A DNA stretch of 18,987 bases, taken from NCBI GenBank assembly GCA_027306715.1, contig DAHUZG010000451.1, positions 1 to 18,987 of the forward strand. Reading direction: 5' to 3'. Below the pieces are notes generated by a model that did not search any database, was not told the origin of the DNA, and was given only the letters and a program-made list of their open reading frames with translations. Made by a program: the position numbers and the translations under genes. The stretch comes from Acidimicrobiaceae bacterium (GTDB lineage Bacteria > Actinomycetota > Acidimicrobiia > Acidimicrobiales > Bog-793). Numbering within the stretch: position 1 is the first letter of the stretch; every line of letters begins with the position of its first letter. Shown here one piece after another: positions 1-9,377 of the stretch.

Positions 1-1131
1 ATGCTGTTCGCGGCACGCGCCCTTCAGGGGGCATTTGCAGCGGTGATGGCGCCGGCGGCCCTGTCGATCGTCACGGTGACCTTCACCGAGCCGCGCGAGC
101 GTGCTCGCGCCTTCGGCGTCTACGGCGGCGTCGCCGGAGCCGGAGCGGCGATCGGCCTTGTCCTTGGTGGCGTCCTGACGGAGTACGCCAGCTGGCGGTG
201 GGTGCTCTTGATCAACACGCCGATCGCGGCCGCCACAGCGATCGCCGCGCTGCGCGTCGTTCGCGAGAGCCGGGCTGAGGGCGAGCGCCACTACGACCTC
301 TGGGGCGCCGGCGCCGTCACCGCCGGCCTGCTCTGCCTCGTCTACGGCTTCACCCGTGCCCAGGGCGACGGATGGGGCGCCGGCGTGACGATCGGCCTGC
401 TTGTTGCCGCGGCTGTCCTGCTTGTCGCCTTCGTGCTGATCGAGCTGCGCGTCGAGGCGCCACTGCTGCCGTTGCGGGTCATCCTCGACGCCAACCGCGG
501 CGGGTCGTTCCTCGCCTCCCTGCTTGTCGGTGTCGGGATGTTTGGCACCTTCCTGTTCCTCACCTACTACCTGCAAGGGACGCTTCACTACTCCGCGCTC
601 AAGTCCGGCTTCGCCTTTTTGCCCTTCGCCGGCGGGATCATCGTCGCAGCTGCGGCGGCGAGCCAGCTGCTGGCGCGGGTCGGGCCGCGGGTGCTGATGG
701 GGGTCGGCCTGGCGATGGCTGCACTTGGCATGGTGTGGTTCACGCGCATCGGCGTCGACACGAGCTTCGCCTTGCACGTGCTGCCGTCCGAGCTCGTCGT
801 GAGCATCGGCCTCGGCCTTGCCTTCGTCCCGATGAGCAGCACCGCCCTTGTCGGCGTCGCCGAGCACGACGCCGGGGTCGCCAGCGCGCTCGTCAACACC
901 ACCCAGCAGATCGGCGGCGCTCTCGGGACGGCGCTGCTCAACACGATCGCTGCTTCGGCGACGGCGAGCTATCTCGTCGTCCACGGCCATGAGGCGGTCG
1001 CTGTGGCCGCGGTGCACGGCTACACGACCGGCTTCTGGTACTCGGCGGCGCTCGTCGGCGCAGCGGTCCTCGTCGCCGTCGCCCTCGTGCGGGCCAGGCG
1101 GGGCGACCTCTCGCCGGCGCCGGCGCTGTAG
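1..1131 (+). CDS. MFS drug exporter, DHA2 (EmrB/QacA-like) type, 5'-truncated by window edge
   Basis: This is the C-terminal 376 residues of a proton-driven multidrug efflux protein of the inner membrane. The first visible residues (RALQGAFAAVMAPAALSIV) fit transmembrane helix 4. They are followed by the antiporter motif C region (VAGAGAAIGLVLGGVLTEYASWRW, about residues 43-66), which is typical of 14-helix DHA2 exporters. Many further hydrophobic helices follow up to a short basic tail (VRARRGDLSPAPAL) and a TAG stop. Members of this family usually have about 480-500 residues, so roughly 100 residues lie upstream of the window and the ATG at base 1 is probably an internal methionine. The substrate cannot be read from the sequence. 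No regulator gene is visible here. The family assignment is firm, the exact transported compound unknown. Confidence 0.9.
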   Translation: MLFAARALQGAFAAVMAPAALSIVTVTFTEPRERARAFGVYGGVAGAGAAIGLVLGGVLTEYASWRWVLLINTPIAAATAIAALRVVRESRAEGERHYDLWGAGAVTAGLLCLVYGFTRAQGDGWGAGVTIGLLVAAAVLLVAFVLIELRVEAPLLPLRVILDANRGGSFLASLLVGVGMFGTFLFLTYYLQGTLHYSALKSGFAFLPFAGGIIVAAAAASQLLARVGPRVLMGVGLAMAALGMVWFTRIGVDTSFALHVLPSELVVSIGLGLAFVPMSSTALVGVAEHDAGVASALVNTTQQIGGALGTALLNTIAASATASYLVVHGHEAVAVAAVHGYTTGFWYSAALVGAAVLVAVALVRARRGDLSPAPAL

Positions 1132-1150
1132 CGAGCAGCGCCGGCCTCCG

Positions 1151-1171
1151 GCCCCGGGTGGCGAGCCGGGC
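1151..1171 (+). terminator. Possible terminator hairpin after the MFS gene
   Basis: Twenty bases after the MFS stop, CCCGG (1153-1157) can pair with CCGGG (1166-1170) across an 8-base loop. There is no T-run after it, which is common in GC-rich actinobacteria. The stem is short, so this is a weak call. Confidence 0.25.
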
Positions 1172-1201
1172 TTGCGGGCCCGTGAGGAGGGTGCTGATCT
1201 G

Positions 1202-1207
1202 TACCGT
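1202..1207 (+). promoter_or_regulatory. Possible -10 box for isocitrate dehydrogenase
   Basis: TACCGT fits the actinobacterial TANNNT -10 consensus and would start a transcript near base 1214, giving a leader of about 56 bases before the GTG. No convincing -35 hexamer is found at 16-19 bases upstream. Confidence 0.3.
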
Positions 1208-1239
1208 CGTACTGGTGCACTGGCGAGGTCGGACGTCGA

Positions 1240-1257
1240 TCTCGCCGGCCGGCGAGA
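1240..1257. promoter_or_regulatory. Perfect 18-bp palindrome in the isocitrate dehydrogenase leader
   Basis: TCTCGCCGGCCGGCGAGA is its own reverse complement. It ends one base before a Shine-Dalgarno-like GGAG (1259-1262), which sits 7 bases before the GTG at 1270. As RNA it can form a 7-bp stem with a GGCC loop. A further GGCGAG at 1222-1227 can pair with the same CTCGCC (1241-1246), so two mutually exclusive hairpins are possible. It could be an operator or a translation-control hairpin. Confidence 0.4.
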
Positions 1258-1269
1258 CGGAGTGGGGTA

Positions 1270-3492
<2,223 letters not shown>

Positions 3493-3542
3493 TCCCCACC
3501 TGGCCGGAGGGCCGGTGCCGCCGGGCGGCTGCGGCTCGTCAG

Positions 3543-3548
3543 TACGCT
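3543..3548 (+). promoter_or_regulatory. -10 box placed for a leaderless transcript of the helicase operon
   Basis: TACGCT fits TANNNT and ends 7 bases before the GTG at 3556. There is no Shine-Dalgarno sequence, so transcription would begin at or near the start codon. No clear -35 hexamer is visible. The 63-base gap after the isocitrate dehydrogenase gene otherwise holds only short GC-rich stems. Confidence 0.45.
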
Positions 3549-3555
3549 CGCTCGC

Positions 3556-6447
3556 GTGCCCGCCTCGATCACCCCGCTGCACGGCGCTGCTGCGGGGCGC
3601 TGGCCCGCTTTGCTCGCAGCTGCGAGCGACGAGGCGCTGCTCGAGCTTCTCGAGCTCAGGCCTGAGCTGCAGCGGGTGTCGCCGGCGAGCTACGAGGCGC
3701 TGGCCGGGGCGCTGGTCTCGCCGGCGAGCGCGATGCCGTCCTTCCAGCGCCTCGACCGCGCCGCTCGCCAAGCGCTCGAGGCGCTCTGCGTGCTCGGAGG
3801 CTCGGCCTCGCCGGAGCGGCTCGCCGCCGTTCTCGGGTGTGACCGCGACGAGCTCGAGCCGGTGCTCGACCGTCTCCGGCGCCTCTGGCTCGCCGTCGAG
3901 GGCGGGGGCGAGCTCGTCGCTAATCCCGGTGTGGTCGCGGGCGTGCGCCATCCGGCCGGTCTCGGGCGCTCCTGCCGGTCGCTTCTGTCGGCCAAGACGA
4001 GCAAGGAGCTCGGCGAGATCGCCGCCCGCCTCGGGGTCGCCGGGCGCGGGCCGAAGCCGACCCTTGTCGAGGCCATCGGTGATCTGCTCGCCGATCCCGA
4101 TGCCCTGGCGGCGGCCTTCGAGGGCGCGCCCGACGGTGCCGAGGAGCTCGCCCGCCGGATGGCGTCATCGAGCCCTGTGCTTCAGCTCGGCTACTCCTAC
4201 TCCGCCTACGAGCGCTATGACTCCGAGCGCTCGGCGTCGGGCTGGCTGCTGCGCAGGGGGATCCTCGTCTCGCCGTCGTGGGGGATCGCCGAGATGCCCG
4301 CCGAGGTCGCACTGGCACTTCGCGGGGGTCTTGTCTTTCCTGACTTCTCGTCGCGACCGCCGCCGCTCGCCACGTCTCCGGTCGACCAGGATGCGGTGGA
4401 TGCCGCAGGCACCGAGGCCGCCCTGCGGCTGGTGCGTGACGTCTTCTCGCTGCTCGGCTCGCTCGGCGAGGTCCCAGCGAAGCTGCTCAAGGGCGGCGGG
4501 ATCGGGGTGCGCGAGCTCCGCCGCCTCGGCAAGGCCTGCGACCGTGACGAGTCGCAGACGGCGCTGCTGCTCGAGCTCTGCGCGGCGGCGGGCTTGCTCG
4601 GCATCGAGCCGTACGAGGAGGTGGCTCTGCCGACGCCGGCATTCGACCGCTTCCTCGAGCAGCCGTCCTGGCACCGCTGGCGGGTGCTGGCGGCCGGCTG
4701 GCTCGAGGCGCCGCTCGAGCTCAGTATCGCCGGCTCGTCCGACAGCGACGGCAAGCTCGTCCCACCGCTCGTCGGGGCCGGCGGGGACGGATCTGCCGCC
4801 GCTCGCAGGCTGCTTCTCTGCCGGCTGCTCGCCACCTTGCCCGCTGGGCAGGCAGGAGAGGCGGCGAGCCTCGCCAACCTCGCCTCCTGGCTCTCACCGA
4901 TGCTCTGCGAGAGGCCGGCCAGCTCGGCGTTGCTCCGTGCGCAGCGGTTCCTCGCCGAGTGCGCCCTGCTCGGGGTGTCCGCCTCGGCGGCGCCGACGGT
5001 CTTCGGCCGCCTGCTGCTCGGCGGCGACCTCGATGCTGCGGCGTCGCTGCTCGAGAAGGCCGCTCCGCCGGTCGTGCGCGAGCTCGTGCTGCAGGCCGAC
5101 CTCACCGTGATCGCTCCCGGAGAGCTGCCGCACGACCTGCGCTTTGAGCTCGCGCTGCTCGCCGATCTCGAGTCGAGCGGGGCGGCCGCGGTCTACCGCT
5201 TCAGTGAGCGATCGTTGCAGCGCGGTCTCGACGCCGGCCGCTCGGCTGCTCACGTCCTCGGCTTCCTCGAGCGGCACGCGCCGCGTGGGGTGCCGCAGTC
5301 GCTTCGCTACCTCATCGAGGATCTCGGGCGGCGCCACGGCAGGCTGCGCCTTGGTGGGGCGAGCTGCTATCTCCGTAGCGAGGAGCCGTCGCTGCTCGCC
5401 GAGATCGTGTCGACGCGCAGGCTGTCGAGGCTCGGGCTGCGGGCACTGGCGCCGACGGTGCTCGTCTCGACGGCGCCGGCCGAGAAGGTGGAGGCGGCGC
5501 TGCGCGACGCGGGATACCTGGCGGCGGCTGAGGAGCCTGACGGGACCCTCTCGGTTCGCCGGCCGGCGCAGCGCCGTGCCGGCGCCCGTGGCGCTTTGCC
5601 GGGCTGGTCGGCGCCGACGCGAGCGACCGCTACCGGCCAGGGCCCCGGCGGGCGCCAGGCCGGGGACGTGGGCCTCGACATCGGCCTCGGCTTCGACCGC
5701 GACCTCGACGCCGACCTCGACGCCGACCTCGACGCCGAGATTGCCGCCGAGCTTGGCGAGTACTGGGACGAGCTCGACGAGCTCCCGCCCGGGGACGGTC
5801 GCCACAACCTTTGGAGCGGTCGCGATCTCGACGCGACGCCCGCCAGGGGCACGCCCGCAGTGGCCGCGGCCGCCGGGGGCACGCCCGCCGGGGGCACGCC
5901 CGGTGGGAGCACCAAGGAACGGCCCGACGCGGCGAGGGCGTTCGTCGCCGGCCTCAGAGCGGGCAGCTCGCCGCCTCGCCGCCCGCCAGGCGCGGGCCGC
6001 CCGCCCGGCTCGGGCCGCCAGTCCGGCTCGGGCCGGCTGGTGCCGGCGCGGGGGCGTCTCGGCGGGAGGGAGGCGGCGGAAGTCGACGGGGACCGGCCCG
6101 GCGGCACCGGGGCACGCCGCGTCGAGCGGATCGGGGCCTTGCCGTGGCCGCGACCCGGGCTCGGGCGCCGTCCACGGCCGGGCACGATCGCCGACGGCCC
6201 GGCGGCTATTCACGGGCTGCTCGCCGAAGCGACGAGCAACGACTGGGGCGTGCGCGCCTGCTACCGCGACGACCTCTCCGGTGCGACGCGGGAGCTCTAC
6301 GGCCGGCCTCTGGCACTGCATCACGGGATCGCTACCTTCGAGCTCCCTGACGGCGAGCTCGAGCCGGTGCCGGCGACCCACCTCGTCTGGGTGCGGGTGC
6401 TGACAGAGGCCGAGGAGGAGGCGAACGGGTTGGTGGAGGACTGGTGA
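3556..6447 (+). CDS. Helicase-associated (Helicase_C_3) domain protein, XPB partner, with long disordered insert
   Basis: Homologues of this protein sit directly upstream of the XPB helicase gene in many actinobacteria (the mycobacterial pair is Rv0862c/Rv0861c), so a partner role in XPB action is inferred. The 963 residues begin with a helical, leucine-rich, winged-helix-like region (about 20-460). A Helicase_C_3-like domain begins around LVLQADLTVIAPGELPHDLR (about 509-655). From about 665 to 880 the chain is low complexity: an acidic stretch with DLDADLDADLDAEI (about 714-730), then Gly/Pro/Thr repeats and an Arg-Gly-Ser-Pro-rich tract. The last 80 residues (IHGLLAEATSNDWGVRACY to the end) return to a folded pattern resembling the WYL-like C-terminus of homologues. 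The family is usually nearer 750 residues, so the disordered part explains the excess. The start is GTG behind a -10-like box. The stop overlaps the next start (GTGA), implying translational coupling. Confidence 0.85.
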   Translation: MPASITPLHGAAAGRWPALLAAASDEALLELLELRPELQRVSPASYEALAGALVSPASAMPSFQRLDRAARQALEALCVLGGSASPERLAAVLGCDRDELEPVLDRLRRLWLAVEGGGELVANPGVVAGVRHPAGLGRSCRSLLSAKTSKELGEIAARLGVAGRGPKPTLVEAIGDLLADPDALAAAFEGAPDGAEELARRMASSSPVLQLGYSYSAYERYDSERSASGWLLRRGILVSPSWGIAEMPAEVALALRGGLVFPDFSSRPPPLATSPVDQDAVDAAGTEAALRLVRDVFSLLGSLGEVPAKLLKGGGIGVRELRRLGKACDRDESQTALLLELCAAAGLLGIEPYEEVALPTPAFDRFLEQPSWHRWRVLAAGWLEAPLELSIAGSSDSDGKLVPPLVGAGGDGSAAARRLLLCRLLATLPAGQAGEAASLANLASWLSPMLCERPASSALLRAQRFLAECALLGVSASAAPTVFGRLLLGGDLDAAASLLEKAAPPVVRELVLQADLTVIAPGELPHDLRFELALLADLESSGAAAVYRFSERSLQRGLDAGRSAAHVLGFLERHAPRGVPQSLRYLIEDLGRRHGRLRLGGASCYLRSEEPSLLAEIVSTRRLSRLGLRALAPTVLVSTAPAEKVEAALRDAGYLAAAEEPDGTLSVRRPAQRRAGARGALPGWSAPTRATATGQGPGGRQAGDVGLDIGLGFDRDLDADLDADLDAEIAAELGEYWDELDELPPGDGRHNLWSGRDLDATPARGTPAVAAAAGGTPAGGTPGGSTKERPDAARAFVAGLRAGSSPPRRPPGAGRPPGSGRQSGSGRLVPARGRLGGREAAEVDGDRPGGTGARRVERIGALPWPRPGLGRRPRPGTIADGPAAIHGLLAEATSNDWGVRACYRDDLSGATRELYGRPLALHHGIATFELPDGELEPVPATHLVWVRVLTEAEEEANGLVEDW
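5701..5736 (+). repeat. Three exact 12-bp tandem repeats (acidic Asp-Leu-Asp-Ala)
   Basis: GACCTCGACGCC occurs three times in a row and encodes DLDA three times inside the disordered part of the helicase partner. Related but diverged units (GGCCTCGACATC, GGCCTCGGCTTC) precede it, suggesting growth by replication slippage. Confidence 0.85.
5871..5900 (+). repeat. Two exact 15-bp tandem repeats, with a diverged third copy upstream
   Basis: CGCCGGGGGCACGCC is repeated exactly at 5871-5885 and 5886-5900. A copy with one change (CGCCAGGGGCACGCC) lies near 5838-5852. They encode AGGTP-type units in the disordered linker of the helicase partner. A further periodic stretch, GGCTCGGGCCG repeated every 21 bases, follows near 6006-6040. 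Confidence 0.75.
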
Positions 6448-8099
6448 GCGGCGGCCCCCTGATCGTGCAGTCGGACAGGACGCTGTTGCTCGAGACCGAC
6501 CATGCCGGCGCGCCGGCATGTCGGGCGGCGATCGCCCCCTTCGCCGAGCTCGAGCGGTCACCTGAGCACATCCACACCTACCGCGTCACCGAGCTGGCGT
6601 TGTGGAACGCGAGAGCGGCGGGCCATGACGCCGAGCAGGTGGTCGACACGCTGCTGCGCTTCTCGCGCTATCCGGTCCCACAGGCCCTGCTCGTCGACGT
6701 CGCCGAGACGATGGCCCGTTACGGGCGGCTCAGCCTCGAGGTCGACCCGGCGCACGGTCTTGTGCTTCGGACCAACGATCGCGCCGTGCTCGAGGAGGTG
6801 CTGCGGTCCAAGCACGTCGCCCCCCTCGTCGGAGCGCGCATCGACGTCGACACCGTCGTCGTCCCCGGCGCTGCCCGCGGCCGAGTCAAGCAGGCCCTGC
6901 TGAAGGCGGGATGGCCGGCCGACGACCGCGCCGGCTACGTCGACGGCGCCTCGCACCCGATCCTGCTCGAGGAAGGTGAGGACTTCCGACTGCGCAGCTA
7001 CCAGCGAGACGCCGTCGAGGCGTTTGCCGCCACCGGAAGCGGCGTCGTCGTGCTGCCCTGCGGAGCAGGCAAGACCCTTGTCGGGGCTGCCGCGATGGCC
7101 TCGGCGTCGGCCCACACGCTCGTGCTCGTCACGAACATCGTCGCTGCCCGCCAGTGGAAGGCCGAGCTGCTCGCCCGCACGAGCCTCACCGAGGCGGAGA
7201 TCGGCGAGTACTCCGGCGAGCGCAAGGACGTCCGCCCGGTGACGATCGCCACCTACCAGATCCTCACCTCCAAGCGCCGCGGCGTCCAGCCGCACCTCGA
7301 GCTGTTCTCAGCCGAGGACTGGGGACTCATCATCTACGACGAGGTGCACCTGCTGCCGGCGCCGATCTTCCGAATGACCGCCGACATCCAGAGCCGGCGC
7401 CGGCTCGGGCTGACGGCGACCCTCGTGCGGGAGGACGGCCTCGAAGGTGACGTCTTCAGCCTGATCGGGCCGAAGCGCTACGACGCCCCGTGGCGCGACA
7501 TCGAGGCCCAGGGCTGGATCGCCCCGGCCATCTGCACCGAGGTCCGGGTGACCCTGACCGACGAGGAGCGGATGAGCTACGCCTTCGCCGAGCCCGACGA
7601 GCGCTACCGCGTCGGCGCCACGGCTCTCTCCAAGCTCGGCGTGACCAAGCGGCTCTGCGAGGAGGCAGTGCGCCGGGGTGAGCCGACCCTTGTCATCGGC
7701 CAGTACCTCGACCAGCTCGAGGAGGTGGCAACGATGCTCGCCGCCCCGACGATCACCGGCAAGACCCCGGTGCGCGAGCGTGAGCGGCTCTACGCCGCCT
7801 TCCGTCGCGGCGAGGAGCCGGTGCTCGTCGTCTCGAAGGTGGCGAACTTCTCAGTCGACCTGCCCGAGGCCTCCGTCGCCATCCAGGTCTCCGGCACCTT
7901 CGGCAGCCGCCAGGAGGAGGCCCAGCGGCTCGGGAGGGTGCTGCGGCCGAAGGCGGACGGCCGCCAGGCGAGGTTCTTCACCGTCGTCTCGCGAGACACC
8001 AACGACCAGGAGTTCGCCGCCCGGCGCCAGCGCTTCCTCGCCGAGCAGGGCTACGCCTACCAGATTGCCGACGCCGAGACCGTGTCGTGGCCGAGCTGA
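6444..8099 (+). CDS. XPB-type superfamily 2 DNA helicase
   Basis: An ATP-dependent 3'-5' DNA helicase or translocase related to eukaryotic XPB/ERCC3, implied in DNA repair or in opening DNA at transcription sites. The 551 residues match bacterial XPB (about 540-560). The N-terminal 180 residues are the family's accessory, damage-recognition-like part. Motif I is PCGAGKT (205-211, Lys210), motif II is DEVH (299-302), motif III is GLTAT, and the XPB-specific RED motif is at 329-331 in LVREDGLEGD. Motif VI is QRLGRVLRPK (494-503). All key residues are intact. The GTG start at 6444 overlaps the TGA of the upstream partner gene (GTGA), so the two are surely co-transcribed and probably translationally coupled. 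The gene converges with the minus-strand glycosidase gene. In mycobacteria the homologue is annotated ercc3. I leave the symbol blank because bacterial naming is inconsistent. Confidence 0.96.
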   Translation: MSGGPLIVQSDRTLLLETDHAGAPACRAAIAPFAELERSPEHIHTYRVTELALWNARAAGHDAEQVVDTLLRFSRYPVPQALLVDVAETMARYGRLSLEVDPAHGLVLRTNDRAVLEEVLRSKHVAPLVGARIDVDTVVVPGAARGRVKQALLKAGWPADDRAGYVDGASHPILLEEGEDFRLRSYQRDAVEAFAATGSGVVVLPCGAGKTLVGAAAMASASAHTLVLVTNIVAARQWKAELLARTSLTEAEIGEYSGERKDVRPVTIATYQILTSKRRGVQPHLELFSAEDWGLIIYDEVHLLPAPIFRMTADIQSRRRLGLTATLVREDGLEGDVFSLIGPKRYDAPWRDIEAQGWIAPAICTEVRVTLTDEERMSYAFAEPDERYRVGATALSKLGVTKRLCEEAVRRGEPTLVIGQYLDQLEEVATMLAAPTITGKTPVRERERLYAAFRRGEEPVLVVSKVANFSVDLPEASVAIQVSGTFGSRQEEAQRLGRVLRPKADGRQARFFTVVSRDTNDQEFAARRQRFLAEQGYAYQIADAETVSWPS

Positions 8100-8108
8100 C
8101 GGCTCGCG

Positions 8109-8128
8109 CCAGGAGGCCGGGAACCTGG
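8109..8128. terminator. Weak hairpin between convergent genes
   Basis: CCAGG (8109-8113) and CCTGG (8124-8128) can pair across a 10-base loop in the 72-bp gap between the XPB gene and the convergent glycosidase gene. There is no T-run, so this is only a candidate shared terminator. Confidence 0.25.
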
Positions 8129-8171
8129 GCGTTGCGTTGCTACGGTCTTGGCGGCCGGCGCTCTGGTGGGG

Positions 8172-9239
8172 CTACGCCGGCAGGCCCGGCCTCACCGACA
8201 TCGTCACGAAGTCGCGGGCCCACCAGGACTCGAAGAACGTCCACGGACCTTGGACCATCGGCGCGAGGAGCCTGCTGCCGTTCGAGGGCGCGGCCAGCCC
8301 GGCGGGCGCGGCCGGAGTGTAGGCCGAGAAGTCTGGCCAGTCCGGGTTGATGTCGAGCTCCATCGCCCGGATCGCGCCGGCACGCACGAGAAGGTCGGCG
8401 AGCTGGAGAGGATCGAGGGATGGGCCGGCGGCATACACGAGCGCGCCGCTCCTTGTCACGCCCACGCCGGACCTCCACTGCGCCTCGATGCCCGGGACGG
8501 ATGAGGCGCACGACAGCGCCCCGCAGGTGGCGCCCCACAGTCGCCAGTCCGGGCTCGCCGCGGCGGGAGTCGGACGACCGAGAGCGACGAGGGGAACGAG
8601 GTTCTGGCGGACCGCGACGACGTCGGGGGCCATCCGGACGTCGTGTCCCCAGGAACCGACCGCCACGTTTCCGTCGGCGTAGATGACAAGCGAGGCGTAG
8701 CCGGCCCGCAGCGGGTCGATCACCCGGCCCTCGGTGAGGTAGCCGCCGACTCCAGGCCCCATCTGGAAGCCGCCGTTGAAGGCAGCGACCAGGCTCGAGG
8801 CCTGCGACGGCTGGATCGGCGCCGTCCAGCGGTAGGGGCCGCCGCCTGGGCTCTTCGACCCGGAGTAGAGCCGCGCCGAGAGAAGGCGGGTGTCCATCCA
8901 GGCGATGCCCGCAGCGAGCGACCCGCCTGGGGGCACGAGGGTCGTCTCGTACACCGCAGCAATGCCGCCGACGCGCCGCCCGGCGGCCACCCACCTTCCC
9001 TCGCCGGGAGTCGCTGGCGTGACGAAGGCCGCCAGCGGGCGGGGGGTTGCGAGCGGGCGAGTGGTCGCGAGCGGCGGTCTCGTTGCCGCCGTCCCGGTGA
9101 GCGCTGCCGCAGCGACTGTGCCGGGCAGCGCCGAGAGCGTGGCACCGGCGGCGAGCGCCGCTGCCCCGATCAGCAGCCGGAAACCGAGAGATCTGGCGTA
9201 CCCCGGACGGGCTGGAATGGCACGGCAAGGCGTCGGCAT
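8172..9239 (-). CDS. Secreted phosphodiester glycosidase (NAGPA-like) family protein
   Basis: Belongs to the family of the human uncovering enzyme (N-acetylglucosamine-1-phosphodiester alpha-N-acetylglucosaminidase) and bacterial exopolysaccharide-associated proteins (PF09992 type). The substrate is probably a sugar phosphodiester of the cell envelope or exopolysaccharide, but the sequence does not show which. I chose the ATG at 9239 (355 residues, MPTPCRAIPARPGY) because a TACGGT box ends 6 bases upstream. The frame is open to an ATG at 9290. Residues about 15-45 (FRLLIGAAALAAGATLSALPGTVAAA) form a signal peptide or N-terminal anchor. Family motifs are VAAFNGGFQMGPGVGGYLTEG, GYASLVIYADGNVAVGSWG and a late MELDINPDW where many relatives have an LDGGGS-type sequence. 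It is downstream of the LuxR regulator on the same strand with a 138-bp gap and its own promoter-like box. Confidence 0.85.
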   Translation of the reverse strand: MPTPCRAIPARPGYARSLGFRLLIGAAALAAGATLSALPGTVAAAALTGTAATRPPLATTRPLATPRPLAAFVTPATPGEGRWVAAGRRVGGIAAVYETTLVPPGGSLAAGIAWMDTRLLSARLYSGSKSPGGGPYRWTAPIQPSQASSLVAAFNGGFQMGPGVGGYLTEGRVIDPLRAGYASLVIYADGNVAVGSWGHDVRMAPDVVAVRQNLVPLVALGRPTPAAASPDWRLWGATCGALSCASSVPGIEAQWRSGVGVTRSGALVYAAGPSLDPLQLADLLVRAGAIRAMELDINPDWPDFSAYTPAAPAGLAAPSNGSRLLAPMVQGPWTFFESWWARDFVTMSVRPGLPA

Positions 9240-9245
9240 TCCCAC

Positions 9246-9251
9246 ACCGTA
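9246..9251 (-). promoter_or_regulatory. -10 box placed for a leaderless glycosidase transcript
   Basis: On the minus strand TACGGT fits TANNNT and ends 6 bases before the ATG at 9239. This supports the shorter start over the in-frame ATG at 9290. No convincing -35 hexamer is seen. Confidence 0.45.
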
Positions 9252-9377
9252 CGGAGCGTCTCCGCGTCGCGGTAGCGCGGGCAGGCCCAAGTTGACGGGA
9301 TACGTCGCCCACCACGAGCTGGCCGCCCGCCGCCGCCCCTTGTCGGTCCGCTCCTCGCGGGGGGCTGTGCCGGCGGG

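Noticed and set aside
5838..6040. CRISPR-like or mobile repeat in the helicase partner gene
   Set aside because: The repeats are 11-15 bp, tandem and in frame, with no spacers. They are low-complexity coding repeats.
4894..6561. 555-residue minus-strand open frame
   Set aside because: It is antisense to the helicase partner and is Arg/Ala/Gly-rich without domains.
8141..8146. TACGGT on the plus strand as a promoter
   Set aside because: It fits TANNNT but points into the antisense of the glycosidase gene with no plus-strand gene to serve.
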